Virus record (IMG/VR): IMGVR_UViG_3300027844_000445
Location: 1 to 28,040 of that record
Reading direction: 5' to 3' (one strand)
DNA length: 28,040 nucleotides
From: a virus
Below, piece after piece: positions 1 through 7,284 of this stretch. Each line of letters begins with the position of its first letter. Position 1 is the stretch's first letter. Made by a program: the position numbers and the translations under genes. The notes under the pieces are model-generated. The model saw only the letters and a list, made by a program, of their open reading frames with translations, had not been told where the DNA came from and searched no databases.

Positions 1-2350
1 CCGGAGAACCAGTTACAACCTCTTTTATCCTTGCAACAAAATACTTACGTCCACGACCGGGCCGATGAACTGAATCATAAGGTAAATTTAAACCAATTCT
101 CCTTGGCCCCGGACGAGCATCTCCTGAGCTATGCCCACCACTTACTCTTATATAATCACCTACTGTAAAGTTTGTAAGAGTTGCTTCAACAAATTTTATA
201 CTTTTATCACTACCATCTATCTTCGCAGTGGTATGTATAGAAGACTGGCCTGCATGCGTTTGTAATGTAATTGCACCACCCGGAGTATAGCTACATAGTC
301 TTACACTGGTATTTTTAAATGACTTTTCATTTGAACCCTCAGAATCATAATATATAGGTGCAGCTATTGTATTATTAACAAGTCCGTACCCATCAAATAG
401 TATCGGATTATTAATAAGTCCCCTGCCTGTAGAAGTGTTAGTCATAGTGAAAGTATATCCTGTGTGATCACTTATTACATTTACAGCAGAAGATAATCCT
501 TTGCCTGTTTGATACACTGTATCTGGAACTGCATTTGCTGGCTGATCCGGAGGTGCTAGATTTACATATCTTGAGAACTGATGTCTCCCACCCCCAAAAT
601 TCCAGTCTAAGCCATCCCAGTTAGTGGGATGTACTGGATTTGACATTGTTTGATACGAAGGATTACTAGAATTCAGCCACGATAATCTGTTACCATAAGA
701 ATAGGTTGAAAACCCTCCCCCACGAAAATGAGTGGGACTTGAAATTCCAGATCTACCTGCCCGATCATTATCATCCCCACCACGTGTGCTCCAATCCTGC
801 CATCTTGTATATTTTCCGGGTAGTGGATCTCCTTCCCAGTATATAGACCCACCAATATGTGGAAACTTCATATAGATATGCATATGGAATCTATATAAAC
901 TGACCCAATGATAAGTTCTCTCATCACTGTCATTTCCCGGATCACTCTGCCCGTACCTCTGCAGATATCTTGTAAGTAATGTTTCTGAAAAAGATCTTGT
1001 AACAGTTACATCCTTTGCATTTTGTGCAGTTATAATACCACCACCACCTTCTTCGGAGGATCTGAAGTCACCTTCAATAACCATGATCTCTGGTTTATTT
1101 GCTCCAGTCTGTCTTACACATGCCCATGTACCTGCTGGGAAATGCTTGACTATATACTTTAAACCTATATCATACTCTCCACCCCCACTAAAACTACTCG
1201 TATTAAATCTGCCTCTTGGTGTTATCCAAGTCGCATCTCCACTTGGATTGGCAACTGTAAAAAGCTTAACATCATCATCTCCTGCATCATATGCTCCTGA
1301 TGACTCGGCCTTACTTCCACTGACTATAACCACTCCCGGATGTGCCCAATCTTTATATGCAAAACCATCCCGAAGTAATAGAATATATGAATCTGTCTCC
1401 CTAGGTAATATCCACCTCTCATTATCACTATCTGTATACTTTGTAAGAGCTTTAGCCCCAGACTTATCTGCAGTTTCAATTTTCTGTGTGAATGTAACAA
1501 CACCATTACATATATCTACAGAAGTTATTTCTATTGCAGTTGCTGGATATGTTGCAGTACTGTCAAATCCAAAGTTACTACCTACATCACCATTTTGAGT
1601 TGTATCAATAGTATCAAATGAATTGACTGACATACTTGAGTTACTTAATGCAACTGTTTCAATAAACTGTGCATCCCAGCATATAAAATAATTCTCCTTA
1701 AAGAATGAGCCTCCACTATTACGAGTCAAATTGCCGGATGTTATATCATTTAATGTAAATTTACCATTAACATATGCACGTGTTTTTACATTCCAAGTAT
1801 CACCTGTCTTCTCCACCCAATATGGCTGACCGGCATAGTAATATACATGATCTGAATCCTTAGTTGCAGTTGCCTTATGCTCCTCTAATGATGGAGCATC
1901 TGTAATAGGATCTGCTGTATCAATTGCACCCAGTTTATCTGATGGTAACCCAAGTAGATGTGCACCATCACCGGGACGTTCGCCCCTAGTACCCTCTGAT
2001 ACTATAGTTCCTGTAATAACTGCCCCCGGTGGTAATGCTGGCCCCAAATTTCTGGCAACATTATCTTTGTTATTAATAATCTCTTCAAACTGGGGACGTT
2101 TAGCATCATAAGTCTTCACAACACCAACACCTGACTCCTCAAATGATACTGCTTCTGAATCCTTTATCCACTCACCACGATAATAGTAATGCCCTGAGTC
2201 CGTTAAAGGGTTAATTCCTTCTCCGGGTTCAAGTGCATACCCCTTAAGGTTGATATCAATTGCCTCCTCACCTTGGTCATCACGAAGGTTTTGAGCGTCT
2301 ATCTCATTGGAGATACCACCTGTAAATTGTCTGAGAACAGTCCTAGGCAT
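1..2350 (-). CDS. Large phage structural protein, possible tail tubular/hub protein (3' end cut by window)
   Basis: The reading frame stays open from an ATG at 2350 to the left edge, about 783 codons without a stop, so the C-terminus is missing. The start overlaps the stop of the M15 peptidase gene as TAATG, which argues for this ATG and for translational coupling. The N-terminus begins MPRTVLRQFTGGI, followed by a stretch ending DINLKGYALEPGEG. The RQF-GG start followed by a D-I-N-L then charged/Pro-Gly segment resembles the beginning of T7 gp12-like tubular or P22 gp10-like stabilisation proteins, but this is inference from pattern only. The rest is rich in Gly, Tyr, Trp and Asp, with no signal peptide or membrane segment. 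It could also be another virion protein. Confidence that it is a gene is high; the role is weakly supported. Confidence 0.85.
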   Translation of the reverse strand, partial: MPRTVLRQFTGGISNEIDAQNLRDDQGEEAIDINLKGYALEPGEGINPLTDSGHYYYRGEWIKDSEAVSFEESGVGVVKTYDAKRPQFEEIINNKDNVARNLGPALPPGAVITGTIVSEGTRGERPGDGAHLLGLPSDKLGAIDTADPITDAPSLEEHKATATKDSDHVYYYAGQPYWVEKTGDTWNVKTRAYVNGKFTLNDITSGNLTRNSGGSFFKENYFICWDAQFIETVALSNSSMSVNSFDTIDTTQNGDVGSNFGFDSTATYPATAIEITSVDICNGVVTFTQKIETADKSGAKALTKYTDSDNERWILPRETDSYILLLRDGFAYKDWAHPGVVIVSGSKAESSGAYDAGDDDVKLFTVANPSGDATWITPRGRFNTSSFSGGGEYDIGLKYIVKHFPAGTWACVRQTGANKPEIMVIEGDFRSSEEGGGGIITAQNAKDVTVTRSFSETLLTRYLQRYGQSDPGNDSDERTYHWVSLYRFHMHIYMKFPHIGGSIYWEGDPLPGKYTRWQDWSTRGGDDNDRAGRSGISSPTHFRGGGFSTYSYGNRLSWLNSSNPSYQTMSNPVHPTNWDGLDWNFGGGRHQFSRYVNLAPPDQPANAVPDTVYQTGKGLSSAVNVISDHTGYTFTMTNTSTGRGLINNPILFDGYGLVNNTIAAPIYYDSEGSNEKSFKNTSVRLCSYTPGGAITLQTHAGQSSIHTTAKIDGSDKSIKFVEATLTNFTVGDYIRVSGGHSSGDARPGPRRIGLNLPYDSVHRPGRGRKYFVARIKEVVTGSP

Positions 2351-2814
2351 TACACTAATCCTTGTTTATATTTAACTTTCTTGTCCTTAACAACAGTGTG
2401 ACGTATATCATGTCGTTGTTCTTCCTTTATCCTACTATAAGATACATGAACCCATCCTGAAGAAGGATCGTCTGAGTTATAGAACTCTAGTATTAACTGA
2501 TCAAAGTCTAAATTCTTTGTAATCCACTCTGCAAGTTGGTAGTTATCTGTCCCAGTTACCTCGATATCTGCCGCTTCACCCCTAGCATGCTGACTCTTAG
2601 CTGAGCTTCCTACTAACTTACATAACTCTACTGTCCTGAACCCAGAATTGGGAGTGAATGAACCATACTTATCCCGCACTGGCTGTAGAATATTGTTACT
2701 TAATACAGTTAATGCGACTATTTCCTCTATAGAAGGCTTGTTCTCCAGCCCATTCCGTAGAGCCGTCTGGCTCTTAGTCAATTCACCAAGACTAAAGTTG
2801 CGACTGAGGTACAT
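2350..2814 (-). CDS. Peptidase M15-family endolysin (D,D-carboxypeptidase / L-Ala-D-Glu endopeptidase type)
   Basis: This 154-residue protein has the M15A zinc-peptidase signature: SGFR at 57-60 (the conserved Arg loop), SQHARGEAADIEV at 74-86 supplying the zinc ligands His76 and Asp83 in HxxGxAxD, and WVHVSY at 121-126 supplying the third ligand, His123. The family cleaves peptide cross-links of peptidoglycan. Phage members act as endolysins or virion muralytic enzymes. No signal peptide is visible, so release through a holin is expected; a holin-like gene lies upstream at 3960-4265. The start overlaps the preceding lipoprotein gene by 23 nt. The stop overlaps the next gene as TAATG. Family assignment is secure. 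Whether it serves lysis or entry is not shown, but its place in a lysis-like cassette favours lysis. Confidence 0.93.
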   Translation of the reverse strand: MYLSRNFSLGELTKSQTALRNGLENKPSIEEIVALTVLSNNILQPVRDKYGSFTPNSGFRTVELCKLVGSSAKSQHARGEAADIEVTGTDNYQLAEWITKNLDFDQLILEFYNSDDPSSGWVHVSYSRIKEEQRHDIRHTVVKDKKVKYKQGLV

Positions 2815-3139
2815 TTAACTGGCATTGATTTAAAAATTTATCATTCATACCAAGTATTTCTTTATGTGACAGCTTCTGTAAGCTGGACTTGGAGTAGGTT
2901 TCCCTAATTGTATCAACTATACAATCACATGTAGGGATATATACTTGGGGAGGGATCTGTGGTGCAAGTCTTTGGAAATTACTAGAACATAAAATCCACA
3001 TTGATCGTATATCAAGGGTATCAAAATTACTGTAATGTTTTTCACCCCTGATAGACTCAGTAGTAGCCTCTCTATTATGTAAATAAGTACATGAGGTTAC
3101 AGCTAGAGCTAACAATATGATTAATACGATCCTTAACAT
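2792..3139 (-). CDS. Putative phage lipoprotein, unknown function
   Basis: The 115-residue product starts with a classic lipoprotein signal peptide: a basic n-region (MLR), a hydrophobic core to about residue 14, and a lipobox VTSC with the acylated Cys at position 17. The mature part is hydrophilic and holds further cysteines, including a CDC motif in the second half, so disulfides in the periplasm are possible. It sits between a small hydrophobic protein and the M15 endolysin and overlaps the latter by 23 nt, placing it in the lysis cassette. It might act in outer-membrane disruption or superinfection exclusion. Neither is shown by the sequence. I do not recognise the mature domain. Confidence 0.8.
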   Translation of the reverse strand: MLRIVLIILLALAVTSCTYLHNREATTESIRGEKHYSNFDTLDIRSMWILCSSNFQRLAPQIPPQVYIPTCDCIVDTIRETYSKSSLQKLSHKEILGMNDKFLNQCQLNVPQSQL

Positions 3140-3156
3140 ACACTACCATTTCACTA

Positions 3157-3333
3157 CTACCCTAATTGTTTCTCATAAGCAGCTAAAATTTTATCATCTA
3201 GCTTATTATCTGTACTTGCAACAAGCTTCTTTAATAATATAAGGACAACCTCTGCTAGAAGTTTCTCAGAGAGCATGCTCATGCACATTGTTTTTACTAC
3301 ACCACCAACTAGCGGGGCTAATAGACCTATCAT
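3157..3333 (-). CDS. Small amphipathic/hydrophobic phage protein (58 aa)
   Basis: A 58-codon ORF starting at the ATG at 3333, with AAGGAAAA just upstream as ribosome-binding site, ending TAG at 3157-3159. The N-terminal half is hydrophobic (MIGLLAPLVGGVV), followed by a helical segment rich in Leu, Val and Lys, and a charged end containing TDNKLDDKI. It fits the gap between two lipoprotein genes within the lysis cassette, with no better frame there. It could be a holin-like or membrane-associated accessory, but one clear transmembrane helix cannot be delimited. I do not assign a function. Confidence 0.6.
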   Translation of the reverse strand: MIGLLAPLVGGVVKTMCMSMLSEKLLAEVVLILLKKLVASTDNKLDDKILAAYEKQLG

Positions 3334-3345
3334 AATTTTCCTTTA

Positions 3346-3516
3346 TTAACATTCTTTGTTTCTAAATGGTTTAAAAGTCTCAACACACTGAAATCGGTTA
3401 GTGAATGTGCTAGACCCCCGTTCGATCCAGTGACCATACAGCCCCTTACTTGAGCCTGCCTCCTTACTACTACAGCTTAATAATAAAAATAGAATCATTA
3501 GTAAATAATATCTCAT
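3346..3516 (-). CDS. Very small lipoprotein, candidate o-spanin
   Basis: A 56-codon ORF from the ATG at 3516, which overlaps the stop of the upstream gene as TAATG. The product starts MRYYLLMILFLLLSC: a short hydrophobic signal ending in a lipobox (LLSC) with the lipidated Cys at 15. The mature protein would be about 42 residues, similar to the mature length of lambda Rz1 (about 40). It directly follows a gene for a one-TM coiled-coil protein, the arrangement expected of an i-spanin/o-spanin pair. Lipoprotein status is well supported by the motif. The spanin role is inferred from length, topology and neighbour, since spanins are poorly conserved in sequence. Confidence 0.68.
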   Translation of the reverse strand: MRYYLLMILFLLLSCSSKEAGSSKGLYGHWIERGSSTFTNRFQCVETFKPFRNKEC

Positions 3517-3800
3517 TAATGATCCTGCCTGTCCCTGCGATCCCTCCCTCCCAGTTGAACCCTCAGATCAGTTAGCGTTATACTCATTGCGTCAATTTTA
3601 TTAGACAACCCATCCACTTTTTCCTCAAGATTGTGAACTGTCCCTTCGTTTAATAGCTTCACTTGTTGTTCCAATGACATGACACTGGTAAAAAGCCAGC
3701 CACATACTCCCACGATTGCTGCAACGAGGAAGGGAACTGCTGCCTTTACTAATGAATGCTCGCTCACTGCCCCTATAGTTCCATTTACTGTCATTCCCAT
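3516..3800 (-). CDS. One-TM coiled-coil protein, candidate i-spanin
   Basis: The 94-residue product has a short N-terminal segment, one hydrophobic membrane segment at about 20-40 (AAVPFLVAAIVGVCGWLF), and then a heptad-like helical stretch at about 43-83 (LEQQV, LEEKV, LSNKI, LTDLR). It ends in a charged tail rich in Arg and Asp. This N-terminal TM plus periplasmic coiled coil is the architecture of class II inner-membrane spanins. The next gene, coupled through TAATG, encodes a tiny lipoprotein. The start ATG follows the stop of the 51-residue gene directly (TAAATG). An alternative is a generic membrane protein of the lysis cassette. The tail is shorter than in lambda Rz. Confidence 0.8.
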   Translation of the reverse strand: MGMTVNGTIGAVSEHSLVKAAVPFLVAAIVGVCGWLFTSVMSLEQQVKLLNEGTVHNLEEKVDGLSNKIDAMSITLTDLRVQLGGRDRRDRQDH

Positions 3801-3956
3801 TTAACGCCTTTTGTTTTCTTGTTTACGAGCCTCACGATGAAGATCCTTCAGTCGATTTGCCTCATTAGTTTCCTTAACCCACTTCTCTATAATATAATGA
3901 TCATCTATATCAGGCTTCATAAACAGATCCTTAAACTTCTGAATAAAACTAGCCAT
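3801..3956 (-). CDS. Small charged helical phage protein (51 aa)
   Basis: A 51-codon ORF from the ATG at 3956, preceded by AAAGGAAG at good spacing, and ending TAA immediately before the ATG of the next gene. The product starts MASFIQKFKDLFMKP, an amphipathic helix that could lie on a membrane. It continues with a strongly charged Glu/Lys/Arg helix ending RKQENKRR. It lies between the holin-like gene and the one-TM coiled-coil gene. No family is recognised. A lysis accessory or antiholin role would be speculation. Confidence 0.65.
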   Translation of the reverse strand: MASFIQKFKDLFMKPDIDDHYIIEKWVKETNEANRLKDLHREARKQENKRR

Positions 3957-3959
3957 GTT

Positions 3960-4265
3960 TTACTTCCTTTTTTTTAATTTATATCTTCCCTTGCTTGCTT
4001 CCATCTCCTCTTCATGTTCGTGATCTTTCTTTTCACGGAACCAATAATCGGTAGACTTTGCAAGGACTGCAACGTATGCACCACAGAGGATATTAACCAA
4101 ATCACGGCTTGATTCCTGAACCTCCGAATAGAACAGTAAATACAATAGAACAAGAAACGTAAACGCATTGGCAATTGATATGACAAAACGTGCCCAAAAA
4201 TTGAGGAGCTTCCTGTTCTCCAAAGCATTACCACCTCCGCCTAGTAGTGTTCTGTGAAGTTTCAT
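3960..4265 (-). CDS. Holin-like membrane protein
   Basis: The 101-residue product has two hydrophobic segments, at about 27-46 (VISIANAFTFLVLLYLLF) and about 57-71 (VNILCGAYVAVLAKS), joined by a polar loop (SEVQESSRD). It ends in a highly charged tail of Glu, Lys and His, a layout typical of phage holins with two TM segments. It opens the lysis cassette that ends with an M15 peptidase, so delivering endolysin across the inner membrane is the natural reading. The start is the ATG at 4265. Several in-frame and out-of-frame ATG/TGA sites crowd the region just upstream. No sequence family could be named, and the second segment is short for a TM helix. Confidence 0.78.
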   Translation of the reverse strand: MKLHRTLLGGGGNALENRKLLNFWARFVISIANAFTFLVLLYLLFYSEVQESSRDLVNILCGAYVAVLAKSTDYWFREKKDHEHEEEMEASKGRYKLKKRK

Positions 4266-4315
4266 TCATTCTTCATTGCAATTCCGGAGTTACACTTCTA
4301 ATAATCATGGTTGTA

Positions 4316-4426
4316 TCAACCCAAAATGTTACCACTTTTTGTGACTACCCAACTGACTACCCAACTGACTACCCAACTGATTACCCAGTAGTTTGTGGTC
4401 GAATATTTCGACTTCAAATCGGACAC
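4316..4426 (-). CDS. Possible membrane micro-peptide (36 aa) with SWVV repeats
   Basis: Starting from a GTG at 4426, a 36-codon frame reads VSDLKSKYSTTNYW, then VISWVVSWVVSWVV, then a short polar end. The hydrophobic core, about residues 13-28, is made by four-residue repeats encoded by a 12-bp minisatellite. GGAC lies four nt before the GTG, a weak ribosome site, 9 nt after the stop of the preceding gene. The hydrophilic head plus uninterrupted hydrophobic core is what a small membrane protein would look like, directly upstream of the holin-like gene. Against it: the GTG start, the weak ribosome site, and the start codon lying inside a hairpin (4420-4435). The segment may instead be non-coding. 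Confidence 0.35.
   Translation of the reverse strand: MSDLKSKYSTTNYWVISWVVSWVVSWVVTKSGNILG
4343..4387. repeat. 12-bp tandem repeat (three exact copies plus a partial)
   Basis: The unit gactacccaact occurs three times in a row (4343-4354, 4355-4366, 4367-4378), followed by a nine-base partial copy with one change (gattaccca). Because 12 is a multiple of three, the repeat stays open in two leftward frames: SWVV, and LGSQ, which lacks a usable start. It also stays open in a rightward frame (DYPT). It lies between the tail-associated gene ending at 4436 and the holin-like gene. Confidence 0.95.
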
Positions 4427-4435
4427 TTATGTCCG
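4398..4435. other. Two adjacent short hairpins after a stop codon
   Basis: Two perfect inverted repeats follow the TAA of the upstream leftward gene: cggaca/tgtccg with a 4-nt loop (4420-4435) and gtcgaa/ttcgac with a 3-nt loop (4398-4412). Neither is followed by a T run on the leftward strand, so they are not ordinary intrinsic terminators. They may stabilise mRNA ends or control downstream translation. Confidence 0.6.
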
Positions 4436-4777
4436 TTATGAGGGTTTAGGAAACTTTGCTTTTACTTCGGCACGTTTTGCTTCAACTGCTGATTTATCGT
4501 CTGTATCGTACAAAGCTACTGTCAACTCAAGTAGACTTGGGTATTCTGCCTGTCTGTTTCTGGCGTATTCCTGTGCTGTCCATTCAGTTAGTAAACGAGC
4601 CTTTTCAGCATCTATTTCTGCTGAAGTTACTGGTGCTACTGTTGGCTTTACCCAAGTTATTGTTTCAATGTCTTCAGGATCTGTTGTGATATAAAATTCT
4701 GCATCAACAACCAACGATTGAATTGCATCCATTGTAGAAAAGGTTCCTGTTACAATACTCGGTCTTGAATTATTCAT
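4436..4777 (-). CDS. Phage tail-fibre-associated protein with YPS...KAKFPKP motif
   Basis: A 113-residue soluble protein. Its C-terminal half reads RQAEYPSLLELTVALYDTD and ends AKRAEVKAKFPKPS. I recognise this YPS...LY...VKAK(Y/F)PKP pattern from small proteins encoded next to tail fibres in many marine phages; some are called tail-fibre assembly or XkdW-like proteins. The first half contains a predicted beta-rich stretch (EFYITTDPEDIETITWV). It is the last of a run of fibre genes, 15 nt after the receptor-binding-like fibre gene, and precedes the lysis cassette. Function as a fibre-associated or chaperone protein is inferred. Gene reality is well supported. Confidence 0.85.
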   Translation of the reverse strand: MNNSRPSIVTGTFSTMDAIQSLVVDAEFYITTDPEDIETITWVKPTVAPVTSAEIDAEKARLLTEWTAQEYARNRQAEYPSLLELTVALYDTDDKSAVEAKRAEVKAKFPKPS

Positions 4778-4792
4778 AACTATTTTTTCTTA

Positions 4793-5518
4793 TTATTGTG
4801 CAATTTCTTGTAGTACCCATAGTGTCATATTCTCCCAAGTGTTACTATGTATCGCTCCTCTGCCAGACCATTGCCCCATGTATATTCTATATGATACTAA
4901 GGATGTTGTAGCAGGAGAATCTAAATATGAATAATGCATCGTAGTAGATGCATTAGAATTCACAGTTTGATCATCATCCATAAAATAAGCACGTATATTC
5001 GTGCCAGTGCTACTAAAATTCTTTATTACAGCATAACCTCCACCAGCAGTATCCCTCCAAAGTTCATAGGCAATCCCATTATCGGTGTTAGAAGTGCCTT
5101 TGGCTAAGTAAAATGGTTGATCAACCATAACTAAAATTTTACTTGTACTACTTTTAGGTGTTATAGTACAAATATTAGGAGTTGCTGTCATAGCTGTAAC
5201 ACCAGTAGAACCTAATGACCCTTGATATGCAGACTGATGAACTGTCTGAATCACATGCCCTGCTGGATATACAATAGCAGTATTAGCTAGGTTTCCTGAA
5301 GTAACAGTCCCAAGTTCAGTTACATCTAATGCATTAATATCAGCTAGTGTTGGATTAGCATTAGTTACTTTAGCAGTATTAGCCACAACAGCAGTTTCCA
5401 AGTTTGCTACATTTGGAATTGCAACTGTACCTGTGAACGTAGGGCCAGCTATAGGTGCTTTCAATGCCAGTTCATCACCGCTACTAACGTAGTCTGCGAG
5501 TATTCTTGCTCTTGTCAT
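4793..5518 (-). CDS. Tail fibre / receptor-binding protein
   Basis: The 241-residue product carries a fibre-type linker, LALKAPIAGPTFTGTV (about 18-33), of the LK-P-P-FTGT sort found in phage tail fibres. After a low-complexity Asn/Thr/Ala region comes a compact C-terminal domain from about residue 85. It contains SKILVMVDQPFY, YELWRD, YSYLDSP and a final TLWVLQEIAQ, a pattern I associate with the tip domain of many marine phage fibres. The start overlaps the upstream stop as ATGA, so it is translationally coupled to the MSHFAKI-type gene. It probably sits at the distal fibre and contacts the host surface. The receptor cannot be inferred. Confidence 0.87.
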   Translation of the reverse strand: MTRARILADYVSSGDELALKAPIAGPTFTGTVAIPNVANLETAVVANTAKVTNANPTLADINALDVTELGTVTSGNLANTAIVYPAGHVIQTVHQSAYQGSLGSTGVTAMTATPNICTITPKSSTSKILVMVDQPFYLAKGTSNTDNGIAYELWRDTAGGGYAVIKNFSSTGTNIRAYFMDDDQTVNSNASTTMHYSYLDSPATTSLVSYRIYMGQWSGRGAIHSNTWENMTLWVLQEIAQ

Positions 5519-5835
5519 TCTGTTACCTCATCCCAAGTTGTTGTGTCTTCATTCCATGTATAATCTTTATCATCATCTGGCATTGCAGTTGGAGGTTGCC
5601 AATCGAAACTGGCATCTAATGCCCATGATGGATAAGGCTTTGGTGAAATGAATACGTCATTGGCTTTGTCGTATGTGTATCCTACGCCTGCATACTGTTT
5701 TCTGAAGTTGTTATTGTAGCTAGTTTGTATCCATAAGAAGGAATCTCCAACAAGTCCTGAGTTTATAAAGTCCTGTTCTGCCACGATTACTTCTGTGACT
5801 ATATTATCTTTATCTATTTTTGCGAAATGACTCAT
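5515..5835 (-). CDS. MSHFAKI-type phage tail-associated protein
   Basis: The 106-residue product starts MSHFAKIDKDNIVTEVIVAE. It contains AGVGYTYDKANDVFISPKPYPSW and ends in a Trp/Asp/Thr-rich tail (YTWNEDTTTWDEV). This sequence style is very common in cyanophage and other marine phage genomes beside tail fibre genes, where it is annotated as hypothetical or structural. No enzyme motif, TM or signal is present. It overlaps both neighbours by ATGA, so it is translated with the glycine-rich fibre upstream and the receptor-binding fibre downstream. I am confident of the family resemblance, less so of the role. Confidence 0.9.
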   Translation of the reverse strand: MSHFAKIDKDNIVTEVIVAEQDFINSGLVGDSFLWIQTSYNNNFRKQYAGVGYTYDKANDVFISPKPYPSWALDASFDWQPPTAMPDDDKDYTWNEDTTTWDEVTE

Positions 5836-7265
5836 ATTGCATACCTTATTATTACGATTCCTGAACCACCAGTTCCACTTCCTCCACTACCAGTGGTGAT
5901 ACCTAGCCCACCGCCACCGCCACCAGTATTTGCTCCACCATTACCTCCCTTAGTGGGAGTTCCAGCTATTCCTGCATTTAAAGCAGAACCTCCGGCTGCA
6001 CCACCAGTACCTGAAGCTGCTCCACATCCTCCACCTCCGCCACCTGCACCTCCAGCACCAGCAGTTGAAGTAGAATATTGTGAACCACCTCCACCACCAC
6101 CAGCCCAAGACAGAGAAGTACCATTGATAGATGACACGAACCCAGTACCACCAGCACCAGATACAGAACCTGAGTCTGCAAGACCTAACGCACCGCCACC
6201 GCCACCTCCGGCACTGGTATATGGTTGTGTAGATGTGTCTACTGATGTTCCACCTGCATAACCTTGAAAGGTCACTGTTCCAAAAGTTCCTCCGTCATTT
6301 ATTCCAGTACCACCAGCACCAGCAACCCAACCTCCTCCACCACCAGAACCACCTGCAAGACCTGCTGTATCACTCGAAGTATGATATTTTCCTCCTCCAC
6401 CTCCTCCAGTAGCTATTATTGAACCTAGTGATGTGTTGACTCCATTATTACCTTTTGCTTGTGAAGTATCTGCTAGAGGTGTACCTCCGGCTCCAATTGT
6501 TATAGTATGATTGCCTGTAGCCATTGAATATCCGGTTGCATACCTAATACCTCCAGCACCACCCCCACCAGCAGACCCTCCTGAGCCACCTCCAGCAACT
6601 ACGAGATAGTCAACTGTACCAGTCATAGTATGTACTGTGAATGTACCAGAAGTTAAAAAGGTATGAACTATATAGCCTGAGTAAGATGTAATTGTTCCAC
6701 CAGTAGCAATATTACTTAAACTAATCCAAGAAGTACCATTGTAAACTTTTACTGTGTCACTCGTACTGTCATAATAAATTGCTCCTTCTGCTGGAGAGCC
6801 GGGAGCAGAGCCGGGTGTAAGGACGATAGAGGGGGCTGTAACTGCTCCTGAGAATGTTCCTCCTGAAGCGGCACTAACAAAGTCTGTTGGTATAGTGACT
6901 GTCTGCCAACTTGATGTACCATCTCCATCTACTCGTAAATACTTCGTAGTTCCTGTTACTCCAGTTGAGATAATATCTGCACCTTCTACAGTAGTTGCAC
7001 TAAAGATCGACAGGGCAACAACCTCTACAACGTCTGAGGCCGCCAATGCAGATAGACCTGTAATAGTGCTTCCATTCGTTGCAATGCAGTCAGTACCAAC
7101 AACTAATTTTACACCATTTAAAAATACGCTGACCTGACCAGAAGTGTAGCCTATGGGTACGCCAGCATCATCTGCTGAGACTACTGTTTCACCACCAGAT
7201 GCTGATGTGTATGTGAACCTCTGGGCTTTGCCCATGCCATCTGGTTCTGCTCCTATGTAACTCAT
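5832..7265 (-). CDS. Glycine-rich tail fibre protein
   Basis: This 477-residue fibre has three parts. An N-terminal domain (about 1-90) with GQVSVFLNGVKL and DVVEVVALSIF matches the attachment domain of many marine phage fibres. A linker (about 100-190) contains KYLRVDGDGTSSWQTV and AIYYDSTSDTVKVYNGTSW, a motif repeated across fibre proteins. A C-terminal glycine-rich domain (about 195-477) begins YIVHTFLTSGTFTV and LVVAGGGSGG and ends GGSGIVIIRYAI. Such glycine-rich domains form polyglycine-helix sandwiches in some adhesins. The tip is related to that of the gene at 7285-9456. A ribosome site (AAAGGAAAC) precedes the ATG. The opposite strand carries a long proline-rich shadow frame created by the Gly codons. 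Confidence 0.92.
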   Translation of the reverse strand: MSYIGAEPDGMGKAQRFTYTSASGGETVVSADDAGVPIGYTSGQVSVFLNGVKLVVGTDCIATNGSTITGLSALAASDVVEVVALSIFSATTVEGADIISTGVTGTTKYLRVDGDGTSSWQTVTIPTDFVSAASGGTFSGAVTAPSIVLTPGSAPGSPAEGAIYYDSTSDTVKVYNGTSWISLSNIATGGTITSYSGYIVHTFLTSGTFTVHTMTGTVDYLVVAGGGSGGSAGGGGAGGIRYATGYSMATGNHTITIGAGGTPLADTSQAKGNNGVNTSLGSIIATGGGGGGKYHTSSDTAGLAGGSGGGGGWVAGAGGTGINDGGTFGTVTFQGYAGGTSVDTSTQPYTSAGGGGGGALGLADSGSVSGAGGTGFVSSINGTSLSWAGGGGGGSQYSTSTAGAGGAGGGGGGCGAASGTGGAAGGSALNAGIAGTPTKGGNGGANTGGGGGGLGITTGSGGSGTGGSGIVIIRYAI

Positions 7266-7284
7266 GTTTGTTTCCTTTTAATTT

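Noticed and set aside
1083-1598. Rightward 171-residue frame inside the large left-end gene
   Set aside because: The leftward frame is open for about 783 codons and coupled to the upstream gene, whereas this frame has no ribosome site and ends without context.
4247-4441. Rightward frame with DYPT repeats
   Set aside because: It runs against all neighbouring genes, has no ribosome site, and its repeat is a by-product of the 12-bp minisatellite.
5827-6261. Rightward proline-rich frame opposite the glycine-rich fibre
   Set aside because: It is the complement of the Gly codons (GGN read as NCC/CCN); such Pro-rich shadows also appear opposite the fibre at 7285-9456 and have no ribosome site.
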